Shown here piece by piece: positions 1-7,177 of a stretch of DNA of 20,696 nt. Numbering within the stretch: position 1 is the first letter of the stretch; the number at the start of each line of letters is the position of its first letter. Source of the DNA: Hellea sp042093735 (GTDB lineage: Bacteria; Pseudomonadota; Alphaproteobacteria; Caulobacterales; Maricaulaceae). The translations under genes and the position numbers were made by a program. The notes below the pieces were generated by a model. The model saw only the letters and a list, made by a program, of their open reading frames with translations, made no database searches and was not told the DNA's origin. The stretch is taken from the NCBI GenBank assembly GCA_042093735.1, contig JBELEM010000029.1, positions 1 to 20,696 of the forward strand, in the 5' to 3' direction.

Positions 1-407
1 TTATACTTACCATTGGGGTGTTTTCATTGACGCAGATAGAATTTAATCTATCAATTATTGCAGCTATATTAACGATTGTTGGATATTCGCTTAATGATAC
101 AGTAATTGTTTATGATAGAATTAGAGAAAACCTTCGTAAGTTTAAAAAAATGCCATTACCTGATGTTTTGAATCTATCTATTAATGATACTTTATCTCGT
201 ACAATATTAACTTCACTTACTACATTATTGGCTTTATCCGCTTTGTATACATTAGGTGGGGCCGGACTTAGAGGATTTTCGTTTGCGATGATTTGGGGAG
301 TTTTTGTGGGAACATATTCGTCAATATTTGTCGCATCCCCCCTTTTACTGCTTTTGAAACTAAAGCGAGGTGTAAATACAGGAAATGCTGAAGGTAATAG
401 TAATTAA
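1..407 (+). CDS. secF: Protein translocase subunit SecF, C-terminal part
   Basis: SecF is the inner-membrane partner of SecD. Together they use the proton gradient to help the SecYEG translocon export proteins. The gene enters from the left edge in frame 3 (first full codon at base 3), so only about 134 C-terminal residues are present. They contain three hydrophobic segments and the family signature around DTVIVYDRIRENLRK, followed by the conserved NDTLSRTILTS stretch and a Gly-rich turn before the last helix. The tail after the last helix is short and polar, as is normal. The stop codon shares bases with the stop of the convergent sodX gene. A GTG at 18 could be mistaken for a start, but the homology continues upstream of it. 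A + strand terminator lies about 200 bp downstream, inside sodX. Confidence 0.95.
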   Translation, partial: ILTIGVFSLTQIEFNLSIIAAILTIVGYSLNDTVIVYDRIRENLRKFKKMPLPDVLNLSINDTLSRTILTSLTTLLALSALYTLGGAGLRGFSFAMIWGVFVGTYSSIFVASPLLLLLKLKRGVNTGNAEGNSN

Positions 408-697
408 AGCCTACGAATACGCTTACGTCCCATAGAATAAATTGCCTGTCCTATAATTCTATCTCTACTAACTGGACCAATTACAGAAGTAGGAGTCGAT
501 AAATATAAATTATCACCTTCAAAAAAATATTTATTATTTTTTTGACCTTTAAGCCTTTTTACTATTACACCAAGGTCTGCATGATTGATCACATAAATTA
601 ACCCCACCTTTATAAGGTGAGGTTTTTTTGATAAGAGAATTTCGCCATCATTCAGTGTAGGGCTCATTGAGCTTCCTGAAATTTTTAATAGCTTCAT
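404..697 (-). CDS. sodX: Nickel-type superoxide dismutase maturation protease (S26 signal peptidase-like)
   Basis: This 97-residue protein is a minimal S26-type serine peptidase. Two features are visible: the box GSSMSPTL near the N-terminus, whose Ser10 is the expected nucleophile, and VIVKRLKG, whose Lys47 is the expected general base. A GDN motif follows at 61-63, as in LepB-type enzymes. No anchoring helix is evident before the Ser box, which distinguishes it from housekeeping LepB. It starts 5 bp after the stop of sodN. SodX-type peptidases are known to remove the NiSOD propeptide so that the His-Cys hook is exposed, so the role is well supported by context. The stop codons of sodX and secF overlap. 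The coding sequence also carries an intrinsic terminator for the opposite strand at 603-630. Confidence 0.9.
   Translation of the reverse strand: MKLLKISGSSMSPTLNDGEILLSKKPHLIKVGLIYVINHADLGVIVKRLKGQKNNKYFFEGDNLYLSTPTSVIGPVSRDRIIGQAIYSMGRKRIRRL
603..630 (+). terminator. Intrinsic terminator for secF transcripts, inside the sodX coding sequence
   Basis: Read on the + strand, the arms CCCCACCTT (603-611) and AAGGTGAGG (615-623) pair over nine positions with a single C-A mismatch and a three-base loop. Seven T residues follow immediately (624-630). This is a standard rho-independent terminator shape. On the opposite strand the hairpin is not followed by a T run, so direction is clear. It lies about 200 bp after the secF stop, and its bases also encode the KKPHLIKVG section of sodX. 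Confidence 0.72.
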
Positions 698-702
698 ATT
701 GC

Positions 703-1194
703 TTACAGGTCTGGTATTACCACTTCTATATTTGGGGCGTACGGTGTGGATGCTCTCTTGGATTTTATACCTTTCATGTCCCAGAAGACTTCTGAGAATT
801 GGTTACACAACTCTACGAGCTTCATACCATCTTCTCTATGTAAATCTTGTTTGCAAGCAGACCCAGCTATCATGATATTATGCGCTAGTGCGTGAACTTC
901 GGGATGCTTTTCTAAGTGAGCGCCTTTCATAAAATCACCCCATATTACGCGTACTTCATGCTTCACAAGCTCAGCTTGTTTCTCTTTCTCAGCAGTATTC
1001 CTGCTAACTTGCATGGCAAATGATGTCTTGCTTAGGCCTTTGTCTTCTAGGCTCAATAAAATATCAATTTGCCTTAAAGTTGAGACAGCGTGATACATAA
1101 TGGTTCGGGCATCATATATACCACAAGGTATGTCGCAATGGGCTGAAACAGAGTCTAATGAATTATTAAATTTTGAAATTAAATTATTTAACAT
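703..1194 (-). CDS. sodN: Nickel superoxide dismutase precursor
   Basis: This enzyme converts superoxide to oxygen and hydrogen peroxide using a Ni(II)/Ni(III) centre. The diagnostic nickel hook HCDIPCGIYD is at residues 19-28. It supplies His19 (axial ligand and new N-terminus after cleavage), Cys20 and Cys24 (thiolates) and Tyr27. The first 18 residues are the propeptide to be removed by the peptidase encoded just downstream. The rest is helical, with the family stretches AELVKHEVRVIWGDFMK, HLEKHPEVH and FWDMK. At 163 aa it is close to the usual precursor size. There is no classical signal peptide, so the product is probably cytoplasmic, as for known NiSODs. An AAGGT ribosome site lies about 9 nt upstream, inside the end of the preceding small gene, so translation of the two may be coupled. 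Confidence 0.96.
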   Translation of the reverse strand: MLNNLISKFNNSLDSVSAHCDIPCGIYDARTIMYHAVSTLRQIDILLSLEDKGLSKTSFAMQVSRNTAEKEKQAELVKHEVRVIWGDFMKGAHLEKHPEVHALAHNIMIAGSACKQDLHREDGMKLVELCNQFSEVFWDMKGIKSKRASTPYAPNIEVVIPDL

Positions 1195-1200
1195 TTTAAA

Positions 1201-1389
1201 TTATACCTTATTTTTGTATGATTTACAGACTGTAAAGCAAACTGTTGCTAGGCCTAAAAAAACCAGACCTATCTCTATTAGTGATAGATTGGCTACAGCA
1301 CTAGAGAGAGTTTGCTCATGATGCCCCATCGCAGGCCCTGCTGCGCAAAGTGCCACTAAAGTTCCCGTAATATATTTATTAATTCTCAT
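1201..1389 (-). CDS. Small membrane protein with His-rich N-terminus, first gene of the sodN operon
   Basis: I do not recognise this 62-residue protein. It has a basic start (MRINKY), a first hydrophobic stretch at about 7-20 that looks like a signal peptide, then MGHHEQ at 21-26, a short polar linker, a second hydrophobic helix at about 38-55 and a basic tail (KSYKNKV). Cleavage after GPA (residue 20) would leave Met-Gly-His-His at the N-terminus, with His at position 3 as in ATCUN Ni/Cu-binding termini. Cleavage after AMG would leave His-His-Glu. Cys51 and Cys55 lie at the end of the second helix. A good AAGGA ribosome site sits 7 nt before the ATG. The stop is 6 bp from sodN, so it is almost certainly co-transcribed. 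A role in nickel handling or envelope placement of the system is inference only. Confidence 0.7.
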   Translation of the reverse strand: MRINKYITGTLVALCAAGPAMGHHEQTLSSAVANLSLIEIGLVFLGLATVCFTVCKSYKNKV

Positions 1390-1490
1390 TTTCTGGTCCT
1401 TGTGATAATTATTTACTTTAACTGTATCGTCTACTTGTGCAAGAAGGCCAACTAATTATTACGGGGATATTCAAAAAAAAGTTTATAAAT

Positions 1491-2243
1491 ATGGAACTTT
1501 ATAATTTACTTTCTCAATTAAAGCTTTCTGATCCAGACAGATATAGGGCTGCAGTTTTTGCAGATAGAAATTTACGCAATAATTTAAATGTTATATATGG
1601 ATTTCATTATGAGCTTGCTAAAATACCAGAAATAGCAAGTGAAAACTTAGTCGGCTCAATACGCTATCAGTGGTGGAGAGATGCAGTCGATAGCATTTAT
1701 AACAATAATTTGCTACATGACCATTACATACTACAATATTTATTTGATATAATCACACAAAATGAAATACCCCGGTATTGGATTGATAAACTAATTGATG
1801 GAAGAGAACGTGACCTTAATTCAACTAGTTTTTCTGACTTAAATGAAGCGAAAATCTATTGCCGAAATACGTCCGGTATATTAATGAAAATAGCAACTAA
1901 ATCTTTGGGTATAGATCCTAACGAGGGCGTCTTGAAGGCTGGGGAAGCTTGGGGTTTAATTGGTTTAGCTAGGTCTTATAAATACTATCATAAAACTATG
2001 CTTTCAAATATAAATTTTAATGAAATTTGTGATGAAGCATCTGATATTTATTATTCAGCGCTTAGAGATCTAAAGCACTCTCCAGATAAAATATTTCCTG
2101 CAGTGGCATATATAGCTTTGATACCAAAATTTTTAGAAAAATTACAAAATGAAAAATATAAACCCAGATTAGACTCTCCTATACTTAGTCCTTTGTCAAA
2201 AAAAATATGCTTATTAAAAGCAGCACTCTTAAATATATATTAG
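1491..2243 (+). CDS. Squalene/phytoene synthase family protein, NDUFAF6-like
   Basis: This 250-residue protein has the trans-isoprenyl synthase fold family look: DPDRYRAAVFAD near the start, then YGFHYELAKIPEIASE and the conserved SIRYQWWRDAVDSIY. Alphaproteobacterial members with this pattern resemble mitochondrial NDUFAF6, a complex I assembly factor. The canonical DxxxD substrate-Mg motifs of true squalene or phytoene synthases are not clear here, and no carotenoid or hopanoid genes are adjacent. I therefore favour the assembly-factor-like group over a pigment enzyme. The ATG at 1491 puts DPDRY at the usual distance from the N-terminus. A GTG at 1437 would add 18 residues but extends into the divergent sodN-operon promoter region. 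No strong ribosome site precedes either start. The gene converges on trmFO with a 10-bp gap. Confidence 0.82.
   Translation: MELYNLLSQLKLSDPDRYRAAVFADRNLRNNLNVIYGFHYELAKIPEIASENLVGSIRYQWWRDAVDSIYNNNLLHDHYILQYLFDIITQNEIPRYWIDKLIDGRERDLNSTSFSDLNEAKIYCRNTSGILMKIATKSLGIDPNEGVLKAGEAWGLIGLARSYKYYHKTMLSNINFNEICDEASDIYYSALRDLKHSPDKIFPAVAYIALIPKFLEKLQNEKYKPRLDSPILSPLSKKICLLKAALLNIY
2198..2222 (-). terminator. Possible weak terminator for trmFO transcripts, inside the squalene-synthase-like gene
   Basis: Read on the minus strand, TGCTT and AAGCA pair over five bases with a five-base loop (2222-2208), and after two bases come eight T residues (2205-2198). It lies about 32 bp past the trmFO stop, in the 3' end of the convergent gene. 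The stem is short, so strength is doubtful. Confidence 0.4.
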
Positions 2244-2253
2244 TTTAAGAAAT

Positions 2254-3654
2254 TTAATGCTGTGATAACCACTGGTCCATATCTTTGAGAGCTCTTATGG
2301 AAAGTAGTCTTTTTCTAAATTTTGTTTTATCTTTTCCTCGCAAGCTCCTACCATTTTCATCTTTATATTTAATATCATCCATAGGTGAGAATAAGCCAAA
2401 ATTAACATTCATAGGTTGAAACTTATTTTTACTATTACTGAGAAAGCCTCCAGTGATATGTTCAACTAAAGAGCCCATTGCTGTAGTATTTGGAGGGGGT
2501 GGGCATATGTCTCCACATGCATTAGCCGCAGCCATGCGTCCTGCAATTAACCCTAAAGCTGCTGATTCAACATAACCTTCAACCCCCATAATTTGACCTG
2601 CAAACCTAAGGTCTGGCCTCGATTTTAATTGTAGTTGAGAATTAAGTAATTTAGGGGAATTTATGAATGTATTTCTGTGAATGCCGCCTAATCTAGCAAA
2701 AACAGCATTTTCGAGTCCGGGTATTTTTCGGAAAATATCTGCTTGTTCTGCATATTTTATTTTTGTTTGAAAGCCCACCATATTGTAAAGGGTGCCAAGA
2801 GAATTATCTTGCCTTAATTGAATTATGGCATGTGCTTTAACGCTAGGGTTATGCTTATTGGTAAGTCCAACAGGTTTCATTGGTCCCCAACGTAGTGTCT
2901 CTTTACCACGCGCTGCCATCACTTCTATGGGTAAGCAACTTTCGAAATAAGGAGTATTTTTTTCGAAGTCTTTGAATTCTGTTTTATCAGAATTTATTAA
3001 ATCTTTTATAAACTGCTCATATTGATTTTTATCAAGTGGACAATTTATATAATCTGCACCGTCTCCGCTCGGTCCTTTTTTATCATAACGCGATTGCATC
3101 CAAGCTTTAGAAAAATCAATACTATCTTTATAAACTATAGGTGCAATTGCATCAAAAAAGGCTAAACTATCTTCACCAGTTTCGTTTAATATGTCATTTG
3201 CTAAATTTGGTGCAGTTAAGGGGCCAGTGGCGATAATGGAATTCTTCCATTGTTTGTTTGGGAGTTTCTTAAGCTCAGTGTAATTCACCTCTACTAAGGG
3301 ATGGTTTTTTAAGGCTGATGTAACTGACTCTGAAAAATTATCTCTGTCAACCGCTAGGGCTCCCCCTGCGGGCAGTTTATTTATATCAGCCATTTCAATA
3401 ATAATACTATCTGCTTTTCTCATTTCCTCATGTAATACACCGACAGCATTTCCATTTTTATCATCTGACCTGAATGAATTTGAACAAACTAGTTCAGCAA
3501 ATCCACCAGACTTATGTGCTTCAGTCATTTTTACGGGACGCATTTCATGTAAAATGACTGGAACGCCTTTTTTTACGCATTGCCATGCAGCCTCTGAACC
3601 TGCCATGCCCGCGCCGATTATATGAACTGGTTCAATAGTTTTTTTCTTTTTCAT
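2254..3654 (-). CDS. trmFO: Methylenetetrahydrofolate-tRNA-(uracil-5-)-methyltransferase TrmFO
   Basis: TrmFO makes the T54 (5-methyluridine) of the tRNA T-loop using methylenetetrahydrofolate as carbon donor and FADH2 as reductant. The 466-residue product begins with a dinucleotide-binding motif HIIGAGMAGSEAA (residues 11-23), then HEMRP and the signature AELVCSNSFRSDD containing Cys57. A second conserved Cys is Cys240 in FESCLPIEVMAARG; these two look like the functional cysteine pair of the family. GRMAAAN and the GSL-HITGG segment near the C-terminus are also typical. It lies 44 bp downstream of uvrA on the same strand. A perfect AT-only palindrome fills part of that gap and might belong to a separate promoter. 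The start ATG has only a weak ribosome site. Confidence 0.96.
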   Translation of the reverse strand: MKKKKTIEPVHIIGAGMAGSEAAWQCVKKGVPVILHEMRPVKMTEAHKSGGFAELVCSNSFRSDDKNGNAVGVLHEEMRKADSIIIEMADINKLPAGGALAVDRDNFSESVTSALKNHPLVEVNYTELKKLPNKQWKNSIIATGPLTAPNLANDILNETGEDSLAFFDAIAPIVYKDSIDFSKAWMQSRYDKKGPSGDGADYINCPLDKNQYEQFIKDLINSDKTEFKDFEKNTPYFESCLPIEVMAARGKETLRWGPMKPVGLTNKHNPSVKAHAIIQLRQDNSLGTLYNMVGFQTKIKYAEQADIFRKIPGLENAVFARLGGIHRNTFINSPKLLNSQLQLKSRPDLRFAGQIMGVEGYVESAALGLIAGRMAAANACGDICPPPPNTTAMGSLVEHITGGFLSNSKNKFQPMNVNFGLFSPMDDIKYKDENGRSLRGKDKTKFRKRLLSIRALKDMDQWLSQH

Positions 3655-3669
3655 TTAGAAATGCCTAGT

Positions 3670-3686
3670 TTAATATACTATATTAA
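3670..3686. repeat. Perfect AT palindrome between uvrA and trmFO
   Basis: TTAATATA-C-TATATTAA is an exact 8-1-8 inverted repeat in the 44-bp gap between the uvrA stop and the trmFO ATG. It could be an operator, or contain a -10 element for a separate trmFO promoter (TATAGT and TATATT both read on the minus strand). No known consensus is recognised. Confidence 0.35.
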
Positions 3687-3698
3687 TTATTACTAACT

Positions 3699-6524
3699 TT
3701 ATTTAAATAGAGGCTCAAGATATTTACCAGTCCAGCTTTTTGAACTTTTTGCAATCATTTCTGGTGTGCCAGAAGCAACGACTTCTCCACCACCGTCACC
3801 TCCTTCTGGACCTATATCAATAATGTGGTCGGCAGTTTTTATAACATCTAAATTGTGCTCTATTATCACCATTGTGTTTCCATTATCGACTAATTCATTC
3901 AAAACTCCCAATAATTTATTTATATCTTCAAAATGCAAACCAGTTGTTGGTTCATCTAAAATATATAGTGTTCTACCCGTGGCGCGCTTTGCAAGTTCTT
4001 TTGCAAGTTTTATTCTTTGAGCTTCACCACCCGAAAGTGTTGTTGCTTGCTGGCCGACTTTTAAGTAAGTTAGTCCGACTCTCTGTAATGTGATCATTTT
4101 ATCGCGGATACTTGGAATGGCTTTGAAAAATGAAGCTGCATCGTCTATCGTCATATTAAGTACATCAGATATTGATTTGCCTTTAAATTTCACTTCTAAA
4201 GTTTCTCTATTATATCTAGCTCCTTTACAGATATCGCAGGTAACATAAACATCTGGCAAAAAATGCATCTCGATTTTAACAACACCACCGCCCTGACATG
4301 CTTCGCAACGTCCCCCTTTAACATTAAAGGAAAATCTTCCAGGTTTATATCCTCTAATTTTTGATTCCGGCAAGCCTGCGAACCACTCACGTATCGGCGT
4401 AAAAGCGCCTGTGTAAGTTGCTGGGTTAGAGCGGGGGGTCCTACCAATAGGGTTTTGGTTTATATCAATCACCTTATCTAAATATTCTAAGCCCTTTATT
4501 TCTTTGTGGGGCATTGGCAATATGGTTGACCTATTTAATCGCCTAGCTGTAGCTTTAAATAGTGTTTCAATTGCTAGAGTTGATTTTCCACCACCTGAAA
4601 CTCCAGTGACACATGTCATTAAACCAACTGGAAATTCAACTGTAATATTTTTAAGATTATTACCTGTAGCTCCCTTGACTATTATCTTTTTATTTGTGGG
4701 CTTTCTACGATTATATGGGATGGGAATACTTTTCTCACCACTAAGATATTGACCAGTCAATGATTCTGGTGAGGCAATTATATCATTGGGACTCCCACTC
4801 GCAATTATTGAGCCCCCGTGAACTCCAGCTAGTGGCCCCATATCTACCACAAAATCAGCTTCGAGGATAGCATCCTGGTCATGTTCAACAACTAGCACTG
4901 TGTTACCCATGTCTCGTAAATTTTTTAATGTTTCAAGCAATCTTTCGTTGTCCCTTTGATGCAATCCTATTGAGGGTTCATCCAGAACGTAGAGAACCCC
5001 AGTTAATCCTGAGCCAATTTGCGATGCTAAACGAATCCTTTGAGACTCGCCGCCAGAGAGACTTCCAGAGCCTCTTCCAATTGTTAAGTAATCCAAGCCC
5101 ACGGCTATTAAAAATTTTAAACGATCTGTTATTTCCTTTAATATTCTCTCACCAATTTTTTTATCCTTATCATTGAGGTAACTCGGGATATCACTAAATT
5201 TTGTTAAAGCTGATTTAATTGAAATATCGCTTATTTCTGTAATTTCCATGTTTGCAACACGAACAGATAAAGCCTCGGGTTTCAAACGTTTTCCCAAGCA
5301 AGAAGAGCATTGGGTATTGGACATGTATTTTCCGAGTTCATCTCTCATCCAATTCGACTCAGTTTCCCTGTAGCGCCTTTGAAGGTTAGGAATTACTCCT
5401 TCAAATGTTTTGGATGTTTCATATCGGCGCCCATTGTCTTCATAAATAAAATTAATTTTGTTATCACCCGTACCAAATAATATTATTTCTTGAATTTCAT
5501 TTGTTAACTTATTGAATGGTTTATCTACTGAAAATTTATAATATTTTGCCAGTGATTTTATGGTCTGCATATAAAGACCACTAATTTTATTAGGCCAAGC
5601 AGAGATAGCCCCTGAAGCTAAAGAAACATTCTTATCTGGAACCACCAAATCTGTATCAAATTTAAGTTCTTTTCCTAGCCCATCGCAAAGAGGGCATGCG
5701 CCATGAGGGCTATTAAAGGAAAACAACCGCGGTTCAATTTCAGGTATACTAAAGCCTGATACGGGACAAGAAAATCTCTCTGAAAAAATAAGTTTTTGAT
5801 CAGGTTTTTCTGATGATTCTATTGATGCAAGTCCATCAGCTAATCTTAATGCTGTTTCGAGACTTTCAGCAAGCCTCGCTTCTATTCCTTTTTTTATAAC
5901 TATTCTGTCAACAACAATATCAATGTCATGTTTTAACTTTTTATCAAGATCTGGTGCATTCTCTAGTGTATAAAACACCCCATTAATTTTCGCACGTTGA
6001 AAACCACTTTTAAGTAGTTTTTCAAATTCTTTTTTGAATTCCCCTTTGCGTCCTCTGACAATTGGGGCAAGGATCAATGATTTTGTGTTGAAGGGAATTT
6101 CCATGGCTTTATCGACCATTTGGCTGACGGTTTGACTTGTTATAGGTAGCCCTGTGGTAGGCGAGTAAGGTACGCCTATCCTTGCCCATAAAAGTCTCAT
6201 GTAATCATAGATTTCTGTTACGGTCCCTACTGTTGATCTTGGATTACGGGATGTGGTTTTTTGTTCTATACTTATTGCTGGTGATAACCCCTCAATTGAG
6301 TCTACATCCGGTTTACCCTGTAATTCAAGAAATTGCCTAGCATATGCTGAAAGGCTTTCAACATACCTTCGTTGTCCCTCAGCATATATAGTGTCAAATG
6401 CTAACGAGGATTTACCTGATCCGGATAGGCCAGTTATCACTATTAGCTTATCTCGAGGAAGGTCGATATTAACGTCTTTTAGATTGTGTTCTCTAGCTCC
6501 TCTAATTTCTATAAACTTTTGCAT
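3699..6524 (-). CDS. uvrA: Excinuclease ABC subunit A
   Basis: UvrA is the damage-recognition ATPase of nucleotide excision repair; as a dimer it loads UvrB on lesions. The 941-aa product has two ABC modules. The first Walker A is GLSGSGKS at 32-39, with the second in GVSGGGKST. The ABC signatures are SGGESQRIRLA and SGGEAQRIKLA. The second zinc finger is intact (CEACQ...CDIC). The first has Cys253, Cys277 and Cys280, but Ser256 replaces the second cysteine (CPVS). I chose the ATG at 6524: GGAG lies about 12 nt upstream, and residue numbering then matches E. coli UvrA at the zinc finger. The longer frame from TTG 6548 would contain that ribosome site. It is divergent from ssb, with a LexA-type box between them. 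Confidence 0.97.
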   Translation of the reverse strand: MQKFIEIRGAREHNLKDVNIDLPRDKLIVITGLSGSGKSSLAFDTIYAEGQRRYVESLSAYARQFLELQGKPDVDSIEGLSPAISIEQKTTSRNPRSTVGTVTEIYDYMRLLWARIGVPYSPTTGLPITSQTVSQMVDKAMEIPFNTKSLILAPIVRGRKGEFKKEFEKLLKSGFQRAKINGVFYTLENAPDLDKKLKHDIDIVVDRIVIKKGIEARLAESLETALRLADGLASIESSEKPDQKLIFSERFSCPVSGFSIPEIEPRLFSFNSPHGACPLCDGLGKELKFDTDLVVPDKNVSLASGAISAWPNKISGLYMQTIKSLAKYYKFSVDKPFNKLTNEIQEIILFGTGDNKINFIYEDNGRRYETSKTFEGVIPNLQRRYRETESNWMRDELGKYMSNTQCSSCLGKRLKPEALSVRVANMEITEISDISIKSALTKFSDIPSYLNDKDKKIGERILKEITDRLKFLIAVGLDYLTIGRGSGSLSGGESQRIRLASQIGSGLTGVLYVLDEPSIGLHQRDNERLLETLKNLRDMGNTVLVVEHDQDAILEADFVVDMGPLAGVHGGSIIASGSPNDIIASPESLTGQYLSGEKSIPIPYNRRKPTNKKIIVKGATGNNLKNITVEFPVGLMTCVTGVSGGGKSTLAIETLFKATARRLNRSTILPMPHKEIKGLEYLDKVIDINQNPIGRTPRSNPATYTGAFTPIREWFAGLPESKIRGYKPGRFSFNVKGGRCEACQGGGVVKIEMHFLPDVYVTCDICKGARYNRETLEVKFKGKSISDVLNMTIDDAASFFKAIPSIRDKMITLQRVGLTYLKVGQQATTLSGGEAQRIKLAKELAKRATGRTLYILDEPTTGLHFEDINKLLGVLNELVDNGNTMVIIEHNLDVIKTADHIIDIGPEGGDGGGEVVASGTPEMIAKSSKSWTGKYLEPLFK

Positions 6525-6657
6525 TAAAGCTTTATCTCCAATAACCAACAGAAAAGTCTGTGGACAATATACGTCTTAACATGGACTCGCAGGTGTAAAA
6601 TCTTCAAAAGATGTTAAAGTTTTTTTGAGTCCTTGCAAACTTGCACTAAGTTTAATA

Positions 6658-6672
6658 GAACATTAAGGGAAC
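6658..6672 (+). promoter_or_regulatory. LexA (SOS) box, alphaproteobacterial GAAC-N7-GAAC type
   Basis: GAAC at 6658-6661 and GAAC at 6669-6672 are separated by exactly seven bases. Spacing and half-sites match the known alphaproteobacterial LexA direct repeat (GTTC-N7-GTTC on the other strand). The box lies between the divergent uvrA and ssb genes, both classic SOS genes, and ends 25 nt before the ssb ATG, so it could block ssb initiation directly. It is about 134 nt upstream of the uvrA ATG. I could not define the promoter hexamers on either side. Confidence 0.82.
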
Positions 6673-6697
6673 ATATACAAATCTTAAGAGGCAAATT

Positions 6698-7177
6698 ATG
6701 GCTGGTTCGGTAAATAAAGTTATTCTGGTTGGTAATGTTGGTAATGATCCAGAAATACGTACATTTGGTAATGGAGGAAAAGTTGCTAACTTTTCATTGG
6801 CAACTTCAGAAAATTGGCGTGATAAGCAAAGTGGTGAGAGAAAAGAAAAAACTGAGTGGCATCGCGTTGCGGTATTTAATGATGGCCTAGTTGGGGTTAT
6901 TGAACGCTATGTGAAGAAGGGTAGTAAGCTTTATGTAGAGGGCAAGCTACAAACTAGAAAATGGACAGATAATAGCGGGCAAGAAAAGTATACAACTGAA
7001 ATTGTACTACAAGGGTATGGTGGAACATTAACAATGCTTGATGGCAGAGATCAAGGTGGAGTAAATCAAAATAATTTTAGGACGGCACAAAGCAATAATA
7101 TTGGTAATGAACAAACAGCTGATCGTATGAATGACCCTAAAGAAAGTTTTGATTTGGATGATGAGATTCCATTTTAA
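6698..7177 (+). CDS. ssb: Single-stranded DNA-binding protein
   Basis: SSB coats single-stranded DNA during replication, recombination and repair and recruits partner proteins through its C-terminal tip. The 159-residue product starts with the OB-fold sequence MAGSVNKVILVGNVGNDPEIR and contains the expected ATSENWRDK, EWHRVAVF and YVEGKLQTRKW segments (roughly 1-115). A Gln/Asn-rich flexible linker follows, then the acidic tip DDEIPF, a one-residue variant of the usual DDDIPF. An AAGAGG ribosome site lies 6 nt before the ATG. The LexA-type box ends 25 nt upstream of the start, so SOS control is likely. gyrA follows on the same strand after about 190 bp. Confidence 0.97.
   Translation: MAGSVNKVILVGNVGNDPEIRTFGNGGKVANFSLATSENWRDKQSGERKEKTEWHRVAVFNDGLVGVIERYVKKGSKLYVEGKLQTRKWTDNSGQEKYTTEIVLQGYGGTLTMLDGRDQGGVNQNNFRTAQSNNIGNEQTADRMNDPKESFDLDDEIPF

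Noticed and set aside
1403..1414. GATAATTATT upstream of the sodN operon as a Fur/Nur-type box
   Set aside because: Only a short ATAATTAT core is symmetric; it is far from a full 19-bp Fur-type palindrome and such cores are frequent here.
1437..1490. GTG start at 1437 for the squalene-synthase-like gene
   Set aside because: The added 18 residues do not resemble the family N-terminus and would extend into the divergent promoter region; ATG 1491 fits better.
6525..6548. TTG start at 6548 for uvrA
   Set aside because: The GGAG ribosome site would lie inside the coding sequence, and ATG 6524 gives the standard length and residue numbering.
6600..6626. ATCTT-CAA-AAGAT hairpin and T run upstream of ssb as an attenuator
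   Set aside because: Seven bases separate the short stem from the T run and there is no leader gene; chance is likely in this AT-rich gap.
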